Of a DNA stretch of 64,000 bases, positions 8,656 through 16,198 are shown piece after piece; the stretch's first letter is position 1; each line of letters opens with the position of its first letter. This DNA comes from CAMLIZ01 sp040758375 (GTDB lineage Bacteria; Pseudomonadota; Gammaproteobacteria; Burkholderiales; Burkholderiaceae_C). A program made the position numbers and the translations under genes. The notes under the pieces are model-generated. The model had not been told where the DNA came from, made no database searches, and saw only the letters and a list, made by a program, of their open reading frames with translations. The DNA lies in the NCBI GenBank assembly GCA_040758375.1, contig JBFLWE010000007.1, positions 1 through 64,000 on the forward strand. The letters run 5' to 3'.

Positions 8656-10047
8656 ATGACGCGACGCCGCTCCTTCCTGGCCCTGGCCGCCGGCAGCTGG
8701 CTGGGCGCTGGGCTGTCGGCGCGCGGCGTAGCGGCAGCGCGCGCCGGCGCCTCGGCCGGCGGCTGGCGCAACTGGTCGGGCGTCGAAACCTGCATGCCGC
8801 GGCAGTGGCTGCTGCCGGCCTCGCTGGACGAGCTGGCGCAGCTGCTGAAGACCGCGCCCGGGCCGCTGCGCTGCGTGGGTGCCGGCCATTCGTTCAGCGC
8901 CTTGGTGCCCACGCCCGGCACGCTGGTCTCGCTGGACAAGCTCTCGGGGCTGCTGCGCGTGGACCGCGCCGCCGGCACCGCGACGCTGGGCGCCGGCACG
9001 CGCATCGCGCAGGCCACGCGGGCGCTCGACGAGGCCGGCGTCGCGCTGATGAACCAGCCCGACATCGACATGCAAAGCCTGGCTGGCGCGATGGCGACGG
9101 CCACCCACGGCACCGGCGCGCGCTTCGGCGCGATGCACGCCGACCTGGTGGCGCTGCAGCTGCTCACGCCCGAGGGCGAGCTGATCGAGTGCTCGCCGGC
9201 GCTGCGGCCCGAGGTGTTCCGCGCCGCGCAAGTGTCGCTGGGCAGCCTGGGCGTGCTGACCGAGCTGACGCTGAAGGTGCGGCCGCGCCATTTCCTGCGC
9301 CGCCATGTCTGGCTGGCGCGCAACGAAGCGCTCTTTGCGCAGGCCGAGGCGCTGGTGGCGAAGCACCAGCATTTCGAGCTCTACCTGCTGCCCTTCACCG
9401 GCCACGGCGCGGCGATCAGCCACGACGAGGTGCCGGCCACCCAGCCGGTGCGCCCGCCGGCGCAGGACGAAGACGTGCTGGCCGACCTGAAGCGCCTGCG
9501 CGACTGGCTGGGGCCGGTACCTTCGTTGCGCCGCTGGGTGGCGGCCAAGGCCATCGCCGCCACCGACGAAGAGGTGGCGGTGGACCTGTCGTTCGAGCTG
9601 CTGTCCACCGTGAGGCGCACGCGCTTCAACGAGTCGGAATACCACGTGCCGCGCGAGCAGGGCGTGGCCTGCCTGCGCGAGGTGCTGGCCCTGCTGGAGC
9701 GGCGCAACGACGTGTTCTTCCCGGTCGAGTTCCGCTTCGTCCGGGGCGATGAGGCCTGGCTCAGCCCCTTTCACCGGCGCGACAGCTGCTCGATCGCTGT
9801 GCACGCGCTGGCCGGCGAGCCCCACGACTACCTGGTGCGCGAGCTGGGGCCGGTGTTCCGCCGCCATGGCGGCCGGCCCCACTGGGGCAAGCTGCACGAC
9901 ATGGGCGCGGCCGACCTGGCCGCGCGCTACCCGCGCTGGCGCGACTTCCTTGCCGTGCGCGAGGCGCTCGACCCGCAGGGCCGCATGCTCACGCCCTACA
10001 TGCGCCGGCTGTTCGGGCTCGAACCTTCCACCGGAGCCGTCGCATGA
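8656..10047 (+). CDS. FAD-linked sugar-lactone oxidase (D-arabinono-1,4-lactone oxidase family)
   Basis: A 463-residue flavoenzyme. MTRRRSFLALAAG with a hydrophobic stretch is a plausible Tat signal. The FAD-binding (PCMH-type) domain covers about residues 40-210; CVGAGHSFS contains the His that usually carries covalent FAD in this family. The ALO-type C-terminal domain ends with the family motif HWGKLH (about residue 415). Related enzymes oxidise aldonolactones or alditols with O2 or another acceptor; the substrate here is unknown. Its stop overlaps the ATG of a decayed DUF2147 gene. A candidate operator upstream links it to the TetR at 10285-10938. Confidence 0.88.
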   Translation: MTRRRSFLALAAGSWLGAGLSARGVAAARAGASAGGWRNWSGVETCMPRQWLLPASLDELAQLLKTAPGPLRCVGAGHSFSALVPTPGTLVSLDKLSGLLRVDRAAGTATLGAGTRIAQATRALDEAGVALMNQPDIDMQSLAGAMATATHGTGARFGAMHADLVALQLLTPEGELIECSPALRPEVFRAAQVSLGSLGVLTELTLKVRPRHFLRRHVWLARNEALFAQAEALVAKHQHFELYLLPFTGHGAAISHDEVPATQPVRPPAQDEDVLADLKRLRDWLGPVPSLRRWVAAKAIAATDEEVAVDLSFELLSTVRRTRFNESEYHVPREQGVACLREVLALLERRNDVFFPVEFRFVRGDEAWLSPFHRRDSCSIAVHALAGEPHDYLVRELGPVFRRHGGRPHWGKLHDMGAADLAARYPRWRDFLAVREALDPQGRMLTPYMRRLFGLEPSTGAVA

Positions 10048-10279
10048 AGCACCACATCGCACGGGCCTTGCTCGCCCGGACCGCCTGCACGCCGCTGCTC
10101 GCGCAGGCGGCGCCCGAGGCCGCCCACGGCCTGTGGCTGAGCGCGCAGAAAGAGGGCGTGGTCGGAGCCCGCTGCGCTGTGCGGCAGCGCGGCCTGGGAC
10201 CAGGACGCCCGCACCGACGCGCCGCAGCAGGCAGCTCGATGCCACCGGCGTGGTGTTGAGCGTGGGGAAGAGCTTGTGA
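10044..10279 (+). pseudogene. Decayed DUF2147-type secreted protein gene
   Basis: The ATG overlaps the oxidase stop (ATGA). The first frame gives a leader-like start and then PEAAHGLWLSAQKEGVV. After about residue 41 the sense moves to another frame, where LCGSAAWDQDARTDAPQ reads like the central part of DUF2147 proteins (LCGRVVWD-type). A third frame gives LDATGVVLSVGKSL and a stop at 10277-10279. The usual C-terminal half is missing. Two frameshifts plus truncation fit a dead gene. The family assignment is from pattern memory and is moderate. Confidence 0.5.
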
Positions 10280-10284
10280 AAGCC

Positions 10285-10938
10285 TCAGCCCGCGCGCAGC
10301 GCGAGCATCTCGCGCCCGACCATCGAGGCCAGCGTGCGGCCCACCGCCTCGGCGTCGAGCTCGGGCGCGTCGAACAGCAGGTCGAGCGCCGCGCCGCCCA
10401 TGTCCACCGCCAGCCGGGTGGTGAGCTGCACCCGCGCTGCGTCGGCGCCGGGGTAGGCGGCGATGAAGGCTTCGGCGATCAGCCGCGTCACGCGCTCGTG
10501 CGACTGCAGGCGCAGGCTCTGCAGCGCCGGCACCGCGCGCAGCGCGCGCAGCACCCACACGCCCTCGGGCCGCTCGCGCGTGACCTGGAACATCTCGCCG
10601 AACATCTGCGCCAGCGCCGCCTGGAAGCGCGCGGCCGGCAGCCTCATGGTCTGCGGCGACACCCAGCGCGCCACCACCTCGTCCTGCAGCTGCATCAGCC
10701 GCGCGCCGAGCTCGTGCACGATCGCGTACTTGTTCGGGAAGTAGTGGTACAGCGCGGGCGGCGTGAGGCCCAGCCGCTCGCACACCAGGTTGGTGGACAG
10801 CCGCTCGATGCCCACCTCGCCCAGCAGCTGCGCGGTGACCGCGAGGATCTGCTCGTAGGTGTCGTGCGAGCGCTGCTGGCGCGGCTGGGTCTTCACGGCC
10901 AGGCGCGGCGCGGGAGGGCGGCGTTTGGGAGCAGGCAT
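10285..10938 (-). CDS. TetR-family transcriptional regulator
   Basis: A 217-residue TetR/AcrR regulator. The N-terminal HTH lies at about residues 22-70 (TYEQILAVTAQLLGEVGIERLSTNLVCERLGLTPPALYHYFPNKYAIV), with the characteristic ALYHYFPNK recognition-helix end. The remainder is the helical ligand-binding domain. It is divergent from the MFS gene, and a 9-bp-arm inverted repeat (10975-10998) lies just outside its start. A similar site precedes the ALO oxidase, so it probably represses itself and both flanking units. The inducer is unknown. Confidence 0.92.
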   Translation of the reverse strand: MPAPKRRPPAPRLAVKTQPRQQRSHDTYEQILAVTAQLLGEVGIERLSTNLVCERLGLTPPALYHYFPNKYAIVHELGARLMQLQDEVVARWVSPQTMRLPAARFQAALAQMFGEMFQVTRERPEGVWVLRALRAVPALQSLRLQSHERVTRLIAEAFIAAYPGADAARVQLTTRLAVDMGGAALDLLFDAPELDAEAVGRTLASMVGREMLALRAG

Positions 10939-10966
10939 GCAGCGTGACGCGGAAGCGGTGGCGGCG

Positions 10967-12238
10967 ATGCCGGAAAATTGTAGCGAAAACTACAATTTAC
11001 GCTGGCGCATCGCGCTCACGCTGATGGTCACGCTGTTCGTCGGCTACCTCGACCGCATGAACATCAGCCTGGCGCTGCCGCTGATCGCGCAGCAGTACGG
11101 CTGGAGCGTGGAGCAGACGCGCAGCCACGGCGGCCAGCTGCTCACCGTGTTCTACGCCGGCTACGGCCTGGCCAACCTGCTGCTGTCGCCGCTGGGCGCG
11201 CGCTTCGGGCCGCGCCGCAGCCTGATGGTGGTGATCGTGCTGTGGTCGCTGTTCACCGCGCTGGGCGCGCTGCTGTCGGCCTCGCTGATGGCGCTGCTGG
11301 CCACGCGCGTGCTGCTGGGCCTGGCCGAAGGCATCCATTTCCCGATGATGAACATGCTGACCCAGCGCTGGTTCCCGCCCGCCGAGCGGGCGCGCGCCAA
11401 CAGCGTGTGGATGGCCGGGCTGCTGCTGGCGGTGTGCCTCGCGCCGCTGCTGCTGATCCCGCTGATGCACCGCTTCGGCTGGACGCAGGGCTTCCTGGTG
11501 CTGGCGCTGGCCGGGCCGCTGGTGTCGCTGCCGCTGGTGTGGCGCCATGTGCACGACGCGCCGGCGCGCCATCCGCGCATCGGGGCCGCGGAGCTGCGCT
11601 TCATCGAGCAGGGCAACGCCGCGGAGGACCGGGCCGCGCCGCCCGGCTGGCGCAGCGTGTGGCGCACGATGACGCGGCCCGCGGTGCTGCTCATGCTGGC
11701 CTGCGGCACGCTGTACAACGTGGTGTCGGTGGGCTTGTCGCTCTGGCTGCCCACGTACTTCGTCACCGCCAAGGGCCTGCCGTATGGCGACCTGGTGTAC
11801 GCCACCAGCCTGCCTTATGTGGCCGGCGTGGTCGGGCTGGCGCTGTGGTCCACGCTGGGCGACCGCCACAACCTGCGCGCCGGCTTGGCGGCGCTGGGCT
11901 TCGTGGGCGGCGCGGTGGCGATCTGGCTGGCGCTCACGCTGCCCGGCGCGCCCGCCAGCGTGGCCGCCTTCACCGCCGCGGTGTTCTGCATAAGCGCCTT
12001 CTCCGCGGCCGAGTTCTCGCTCGTGCAGCGCCTGCTGCCGCCGGCGGTGGTGGGCCCTTGCGCCGGCCTCTACAACGGCCTGGTCACGATGGTGGGCGGC
12101 GGCGCCGGGCCGGTGGTGGTGGCCGGCATCATCGGCGCGGGTCCTGAAGGCCAGGCCTCGGGTGTGCTGGCCGCGGTGGTGGTGTGCCTGCTCGCGAGCG
12201 GGCTGCTCATGGTGCTGGGCCGGCGCCTGAAATACTGA
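10967..12238 (+). CDS. MFS transporter (anion:cation symporter type)
   Basis: A 423-residue major facilitator with about 12 hydrophobic segments. LDRMNISLALPLI in the first helix, GARFGPRRS in the loop between helices 2 and 3, and LLGLAEGIHFPMMNMLTQRWFPPAERARANS in helix 4/5 are typical of the organic-anion (D-galactonate/glucarate, phthalate) branch. The start is uncertain: ATG 10967 is used, but ATG 10937 is in frame and the TetR-type operator (10975-10998) overlaps the first codons, so a downstream start is possible. The stop is 2 bp before the PLP-enzyme gene. It probably imports a sugar acid or similar anion. Confidence 0.88.
   Translation: MPENCSENYNLRWRIALTLMVTLFVGYLDRMNISLALPLIAQQYGWSVEQTRSHGGQLLTVFYAGYGLANLLLSPLGARFGPRRSLMVVIVLWSLFTALGALLSASLMALLATRVLLGLAEGIHFPMMNMLTQRWFPPAERARANSVWMAGLLLAVCLAPLLLIPLMHRFGWTQGFLVLALAGPLVSLPLVWRHVHDAPARHPRIGAAELRFIEQGNAAEDRAAPPGWRSVWRTMTRPAVLLMLACGTLYNVVSVGLSLWLPTYFVTAKGLPYGDLVYATSLPYVAGVVGLALWSTLGDRHNLRAGLAALGFVGGAVAIWLALTLPGAPASVAAFTAAVFCISAFSAAEFSLVQRLLPPAVVGPCAGLYNGLVTMVGGGAGPVVVAGIIGAGPEGQASGVLAAVVVCLLASGLLMVLGRRLKY
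10975..10998. promoter_or_regulatory. TetR-type operator, 9-bp arms with 6-bp spacer
   Basis: A perfect inverted repeat: arms AAATTGTAG and CTACAATTT around CGAAAA. It sits between and partly inside the divergent TetR (start 10938) and MFS (start about 10967) genes. This is the expected place for an autoregulatory TetR operator. Confidence 0.85.
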
Positions 12239-12240
12239 AG

Positions 12241-13446
12241 ATGCGCCAGCCCGCCGCTGCCGACGCCCCCTGGTACCGCACGGTCGCCCAGGCCCTGCGC
12301 CGCGCCGGCGTGGGCGAGCCGGCGGTGGTGATCGACCTCGACCGCCTGGAGCGCAATGCCGACGCGCTGCTGCGCCTGCTGCCCGCAGGGCGCAGCCTGC
12401 GCCTGGTGCAGAAGTCGCTGCCTTCGCTGCCGCTGCTGCGCCACCTCGCCGCGCGCCTGCGCAGCCGGGGGCTGATGGTGTTCCACCGGCCCTATCTCAA
12501 CCACTACGCGGCGCATGCGCCCGGGTTCGACCTGCTGCTGGGCAAGCCGCTGCCGGTGGCGGCGGCGTGGACCTTTCACCAGCGCCTGCGCGCGCCGCGC
12601 TTCGACGCCGCGCGCCAACTGCGCTGGCTGGTCGACACCGCGGACCGCCTGGCGCAGTACCGCGACCTCGCGCACACGCTCGGCACCTGCCTGCAGGTGA
12701 GCATCGAGATCGACGTCGGCCTGTGCCGCGGCGGCGTGCCCGAGCCCGAGGCGCTGGCGCCGCTGTTCGCGCTGCTGGCAGCCGACCCGCAGCACCTGCG
12801 CTGGGGCGGCTTCATGGGCTACGACTCGCATGCGGTGCAGGCGCCCTGGTGGAGCTCGCCACAGCGCGCGGTGTCGGCCTGCAACCGGCGCTACGGCGCG
12901 TTCATCGACTGGGCGCGGGCGCGGCACGCCTCGCTGTGGCACGAGGACCTGTGCTTCAACGGCGCCGGCAGCGGCACGCTGGCGCTGCACGGCGCCGACA
13001 GCCCGCTCACCGACCTGTCGGCGGGCTCCGCGCTGGTCAAGCCCGCCGACTTCGACCTGCCCACCTTGGCCGGCCTGCAGCCGGCCGTGCTGGTCGCCAC
13101 GCCGGTGCTCAAGGTGTTGCAGGGCCTGCACATGCCGTTCATCGGGCCGCTGGCGGACTGGGTGGGCCGCTGGTGGCCGGGCCGCGGCCAGTCGGTGTTC
13201 GTCTATGGCGGCCGGTTGATGGCGCGGCCGGTGTGGCCGCCGGGCCTGCGCGACAACCGGCTCTACGGCCTGTCGTCGAACCAGCAGATGATGAACCTGC
13301 CGCGCAGCGTGGCGGTGGCGCCCGACGACCTGGCGCTGTGGCGGCCGACCCAGAGCGAGGTCGCGCTGCTGCAGCACGGGCCGCTGCTGGGCTTGCGCGG
13401 CGGCGAGGTGGTCGAGCGGTTCGGGCTCGATCCGGACGTGGGTTGA
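12241..13446 (+). CDS. PLP-dependent fold-III enzyme (alanine racemase N-terminal / D-threonine aldolase-like)
   Basis: A 401-residue protein with the alanine-racemase-type barrel: AVVIDLDRLERNADALL at the start, the PLP lysine in LRLVQKSLPSLPLL (about residue 58), and EIDVGLCRGGV and GGFMGYDSH further on. The family includes D-threonine aldolases, D-serine dehydratases and related amino-acid lyases. No metal-site motif clear enough to choose among them was seen. It lies 2 bp after the MFS stop, so the two are co-transcribed under the TetR operator. A C-terminal part with TQSEVALLQHGPL resembles the metal-binding end of D-serine dehydratase-like enzymes. Confidence 0.75.
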   Translation: MRQPAAADAPWYRTVAQALRRAGVGEPAVVIDLDRLERNADALLRLLPAGRSLRLVQKSLPSLPLLRHLAARLRSRGLMVFHRPYLNHYAAHAPGFDLLLGKPLPVAAAWTFHQRLRAPRFDAARQLRWLVDTADRLAQYRDLAHTLGTCLQVSIEIDVGLCRGGVPEPEALAPLFALLAADPQHLRWGGFMGYDSHAVQAPWWSSPQRAVSACNRRYGAFIDWARARHASLWHEDLCFNGAGSGTLALHGADSPLTDLSAGSALVKPADFDLPTLAGLQPAVLVATPVLKVLQGLHMPFIGPLADWVGRWWPGRGQSVFVYGGRLMARPVWPPGLRDNRLYGLSSNQQMMNLPRSVAVAPDDLALWRPTQSEVALLQHGPLLGLRGGEVVERFGLDPDVG

Positions 13447-13500
13447 GCGTCTGGCACGGCGATTGCCCACTGTCTGGTGGACCTGTGTCCTTTGTGCGCC

Positions 13501-13776
13501 ATGAACATCGTCTTGTGGTTTTTCGTCGGCGGCTTGCTCGGCTGGCTGATGAGCCGCGTGCTGAGCGAGCCCGGACGCGAGAGCACCGCCGTCAACCTCA
13601 CCGTGGGACTGATCAGCGCCACGCTGGCGGGCTGGTTCTTGTCGCCCTGGCTGCGCGCCGACGGCGGCGCGGGCCTGAACCGCGTGGACCTGCCGGCGCT
13701 GGTGCTGGCGATCGTGGGTGCGCTGGTGGGGTTGACGCTGTTCAACCTGGTGCGCCAGACGATGTTGAAGCGCTGA
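13501..13776 (+). CDS. GlsB/YeaQ/YmgE-type small membrane protein
   Basis: A 91-residue protein with three hydrophobic segments and glycine-rich helices (FFVGGLLGWLMSRVL; VGLISATLAGWFLSPWL; ALVLAIVGALVGLTLFNLV). The GGLLGWLM start and conserved spacing fit the transglycosylase-associated/GlsB stress-protein family. ATG 13501 is preferred to an upstream GTG. It ends just before the tandem palindromes that open the type III secretion segment, and no functional link to it is apparent. Confidence 0.8.
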   Translation: MNIVLWFFVGGLLGWLMSRVLSEPGRESTAVNLTVGLISATLAGWFLSPWLRADGGAGLNRVDLPALVLAIVGALVGLTLFNLVRQTMLKR

Positions 13777-13780
13777 CCCC

Positions 13781-13812
13781 CTGGTAACGCTCCCAGCTGG
13801 TAAGGCTCCCAG
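13781..13812. promoter_or_regulatory. Two tandem 16-bp palindromic motifs before sctR
   Basis: CTGGTAACGCTCCCAG (13781-13796) and CTGGTAAGGCTCCCAG (13797-13812) abut exactly. Both are close to the perfect palindrome CTGGGAACGTTCCCAG at 15843-15858. They end 47 bp before the sctR start. Likely a binding site for a dimeric regulator; the protein is unknown. Confidence 0.7.
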
Positions 13813-13859
13813 GCGCGCGGCACACTCGGCGCTCCTCAAGGGAGACAAGGGCCCCGGCA

Positions 13860-14525
13860 GTGGGCCCGCCGCGAATGGACCTGACCCAGTTCTCGCCCTC
13901 GTCGGCGCTGGTGACCGTGGTGTTGCTGGCGCTGGCGCCGTTCGTGGCCGTGATGGTCACCTCCTTCACCAAGATCGTGGTCGTGCTGAGCCTGCTGCGC
14001 AACGCGCTGGGGCTGCAGCAGGTGCCGCCCAACGTGGTGCTCAACGGGCTGGCGCTGGTGTTGAGCGTCTATGTGATGTTCCCGGTGGGCCAGCAGATGC
14101 TGGCCAAGGTGGACGGCATCGCCAACATCGCCGGCAGCACCAAGACCCTGCTGGCCGCCGCCGACGCCGCCAAGGAGCCGCTGCGCGAGTTCCTGATCAA
14201 GCACAGCCCGCCGCGCGAGCGCGCCTTCTTCCTCAAGACCGCGCAGAAGACGCTCACGCCCGACAAGGCCGGCCAGCTCACCGAGCGCGACTTCATCGTC
14301 GTGGTGCCCGCGTTCACCGTGAACGAGCTGGCGGTGGCGTTCCAGATCGGGTTCCTGATCTTCCTGCCGTTCCTGGTGATCGACCTGGTGATCTCCAACA
14401 TCCTCATGGCCATGGGCATGATGATGCTGTCGCCCACCACGGTGTCGCTGCCGTTCAAGCTGCTGCTGTTCGTGCTGGTCGACGGCTGGGTCAAGCTGAC
14501 GCACGGACTCGTCCTGACTTATTGA
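13860..14525 (+). CDS. sctR: Type III secretion export apparatus protein SctR
   Basis: A 221-residue (216 from ATG 13875) inner-membrane protein of the SctR/FliP family. TSFTKIVVVLSLLRNALGLQ and PPNVVLNGLALVLSVYVM are the family signatures, and NILMAMGMMMLSPTTVSLPFK is the conserved C-terminal segment. No cleavable signal is present and the length is about 216, as in injectisome SctR rather than flagellar FliP. AAGGG lies about 8 bp before the GTG at 13860, which supports that start, but the ATG at 13875 is possible. The neighbours sctS and sctT confirm the assignment. In known systems SctR, SctS and SctT form the core export gate. Confidence 0.9.
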   Translation: MGPPRMDLTQFSPSSALVTVVLLALAPFVAVMVTSFTKIVVVLSLLRNALGLQQVPPNVVLNGLALVLSVYVMFPVGQQMLAKVDGIANIAGSTKTLLAAADAAKEPLREFLIKHSPPRERAFFLKTAQKTLTPDKAGQLTERDFIVVVPAFTVNELAVAFQIGFLIFLPFLVIDLVISNILMAMGMMMLSPTTVSLPFKLLLFVLVDGWVKLTHGLVLTY

Positions 14526-14755
14526 TATGAAGCCCCCACGCTCCCTTTGGTCGCTGCCCCCCGAGGGGGCCCTTGCAGCGGACCGGCGAAGCCGGATCCG
14601 CGCAAGACCTGGGCTGCGGCCGCTGGACGCGGCGCAGAACACCGCGGACCCTGCCCAAGCGCCAGCCGGCCCAGCGAACACCGCGGATCCGGCTTCGCCG
14701 GTCCGCCGGTGTTGCCCCCTTGAGGGGGAGCGCCGTCAGGCGCTCGGGGGTGGGC
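14526..14755. repeat. Inverted pair of a dispersed GC-rich repeat between sctR and sctS
   Basis: This non-coding stretch holds two copies of one element facing each other. Positions 14579-14602 and 14682-14705 are perfect 24-bp reverse complements (core GGCGAAGCCGGATCC). The outer ends carry C5/G5 hairpins (about 14556-14570 and 14712-14728). A third copy lies at 53863-53945 inside mshK. The pair could fold into a long hairpin in the sctRST transcript and separate or attenuate sctS/sctT expression. No gene is visible here. Confidence 0.85.
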
Positions 14756-14756
14756 C

Positions 14757-15029
14757 ATGTTGAACAGCGAGGCGATCCAGCTCACGCAGCAGGCACTTTG
14801 GTTCGTGATGCTGCTGTCGGCGCCGCCGATCATCGTGGCAGCGGTGGTGGGCTTCGTGATCGCCTTCATCCAGGCGGCCACGCAGATCCAGGAGCAGACT
14901 CTGCAATACGCGCTGAAGTTCTTCGCGATCGTGCTCACCTTGTTCCTCACCGCGTCGCTGCTGGGCGGCGGGCTGTACCAGTTCACCGACCGCGTGTTCT
15001 CCGGCTTCGCCGGCATGGTGCGGCGCTAG
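14757..15029 (+). CDS. sctS: Type III secretion export apparatus protein SctS
   Basis: A 90-residue protein with two membrane hairpin helices (LWFVMLLSAPPIIVAAVVGFVIAFIQAATQIQEQTL and KFFAIVLTLFLTASLLGGGLY). The AATQIQEQTL stretch is the hallmark of the SctS/FliQ family. It starts 2 bp after the inverted repeat, with GGGGGTGGG as the only ribosome-binding candidate, which is itself supplied by the repeat end. It is followed 14 bp later by sctT. Confidence 0.92.
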   Translation: MLNSEAIQLTQQALWFVMLLSAPPIIVAAVVGFVIAFIQAATQIQEQTLQYALKFFAIVLTLFLTASLLGGGLYQFTDRVFSGFAGMVRR

Positions 15030-15043
15030 CGGGGCCCTGGCCG

Positions 15044-15841
15044 ATGGAAGGCCTGTTCGCGGCGGGTGACTGGTCGGCGCTGGCGCTGCTGGTGGGCCTG
15101 TCCACGTTGCGCATCGCGGTGGCTTTCCTGCTGCTGCCGCTGTTCACGCCCGACCTGGTGCCCCCGCTGGTGCGCAACGCGATCTTCATCGCGCTGGCGG
15201 TGCTCACGCTGGCGCTGCAGCCGGTGGCCGACGTGGGCGCCTGGACCACGGCGCACTGGCTGCGCCTGGCGGCCAAGGAGGCCTTCCTGGGCGCTGCCAT
15301 CGGCTTGCTGTTCGGCTCGGTGCTCTGGGCCTTCGAGATCGCGGGCCAGTTCATCGACCTGAAGACCGGCGCCTCGATGGCCCAGGTGCTCGATCCGCTG
15401 TCGGGCCACCAGACGCCGCTCACCGGGGCCTTCCTGTCGCGCCTGGCCGGCTTCGTGTTCATGTTCTCCGGCGGCTTCCTGCTGCTGGTCGGGCTGGTGA
15501 TGGAAAGCTATGCGATCTGGCCGGTGGCCCAGCCGCTGCCGCAGTTCAAGACCGGTGGCGTGGGGCTGCTGGAAGCCGAGTTCGGCCGCCTGATGCTGCT
15601 GGCCTTGCTGATCAGCGCGCCCTTCCTGGTGGTGCTGTACCTCATCGAGGGTGTGCTGGGGCTGGTCAACCGCTTCGCGCAGCAGCTCAACGTGTTCGCG
15701 CTGTCCAGCTCGCTGAAGGTGCTGGCCGCCAACGCGCTGCTGATGCTCACGCTGGGCAGCCTGGTGCAGCTGCTGATCGACGACATCGCCGCGCGGCCCG
15801 GTGTCGTGCTGCGCACCTTGAAGGCGCTGGTCGGCGGCTGA
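15044..15841 (+). CDS. sctT: Type III secretion export apparatus protein SctT
   Basis: A 265-residue inner-membrane protein of the SctT/FliR family with about six to eight hydrophobic segments. LPLFTPDLVPPLVRNAIFIALA, KEAFLGAAIGLLFGSVLWAFEIAGQFIDLKTG and QLNVFALSSSLKVLAANALLM are the recognisable blocks. ATG 15044 is chosen because an upstream in-frame extension would run back through sctS and the repeat. No sctU follows; the next genes are unrecognised and begin after another pair of 16-bp palindromes. Confidence 0.9.
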   Translation: MEGLFAAGDWSALALLVGLSTLRIAVAFLLLPLFTPDLVPPLVRNAIFIALAVLTLALQPVADVGAWTTAHWLRLAAKEAFLGAAIGLLFGSVLWAFEIAGQFIDLKTGASMAQVLDPLSGHQTPLTGAFLSRLAGFVFMFSGGFLLLVGLVMESYAIWPVAQPLPQFKTGGVGLLEAEFGRLMLLALLISAPFLVVLYLIEGVLGLVNRFAQQLNVFALSSSLKVLAANALLMLTLGSLVQLLIDDIAARPGVVLRTLKALVGG

Positions 15842-15842
15842 C

Positions 15843-15874
15843 CTGGGAACGTTCCCAGCTGGGAACGCTGCCAG
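15843..15874. promoter_or_regulatory. Two tandem 16-bp palindromic motifs after sctT
   Basis: CTGGGAACGTTCCCAG (15843-15858) is a perfect palindrome and is abutted by CTGGGAACGCTGCCAG (15859-15874). They start 2 bp after the sctT stop and end 51 bp before the next gene, mirroring the arrangement before sctR. Confidence 0.8.
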
Positions 15875-15925
15875 TGGGCAGCGCCCGCCTCGACCACTAC
15901 AGTCGTCCGCATCGAGAGGTCCGTG

Positions 15926-16171
15926 ATGAACATCCCCGCGTCGATTCCATCGCTGAATGCACTGGCCGGTGCCGGGTCGGGCCTGCGCGATGCGCTGCTG
16001 CCGGCCGCCGAGGCCGGTGCGGCGCAGGAGGCGTCGGCGTGGTTCCTCGACGCCGATGCAGGCGCCGGCGCGGGCATTCGCATCAACTTGCCCTTGGTGC
16101 GCGCCGGCGCAGGCGGCGACGTGCAGGCGCTCGCACAGCGTGTGCTCGGCCACCTGGTCGAGGCAGGCTGA
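15926..16171 (+). CDS. Small hypothetical protein of the type III secretion segment
   Basis: An 81-residue Ala/Gly-rich acidic protein (MNIPASIPSLNALAGAGSG...). GAGAGG sits 6 bp before the ATG; a GTG at 15923 is also possible. It has no membrane segment or recognisable motif. The C-terminal part (VQALAQRVLGHLVEA) could form an amphipathic helix. It is preceded by the tandem 16-bp palindromes and followed within 30 bp by another unknown gene. Position suggests a secretion accessory, needle-type or secreted protein, but this is not supported by homology I can see. Confidence 0.55.
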   Translation: MNIPASIPSLNALAGAGSGLRDALLPAAEAGAAQEASAWFLDADAGAGAGIRINLPLVRAGAGGDVQALAQRVLGHLVEAG

Positions 16172-16187
16172 GCGAGGCAGGCTGAGG
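16160..16187 (+). repeat. 14-bp tandem duplication across a stop codon
   Basis: GAGGCAGGCTGAGC (16160-16173) is followed directly by GAGGCAGGCTGAGG (16174-16187). The first copy contains the stop codon of the small gene. It looks like a slippage duplication and adds a 14-bp spacer before the next gene. Confidence 0.8.
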
Positions 16188-16198
16188 GCCGGGCGCCG

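Noticed and set aside
13860..15841. Reading sctR/S/T as flagellar fliP/Q/R
   Set aside because: SctR lacks the FliP signal peptide and extra length, and no flagellar genes are nearby. The injectisome type fits better, although I cannot run a phylogeny.
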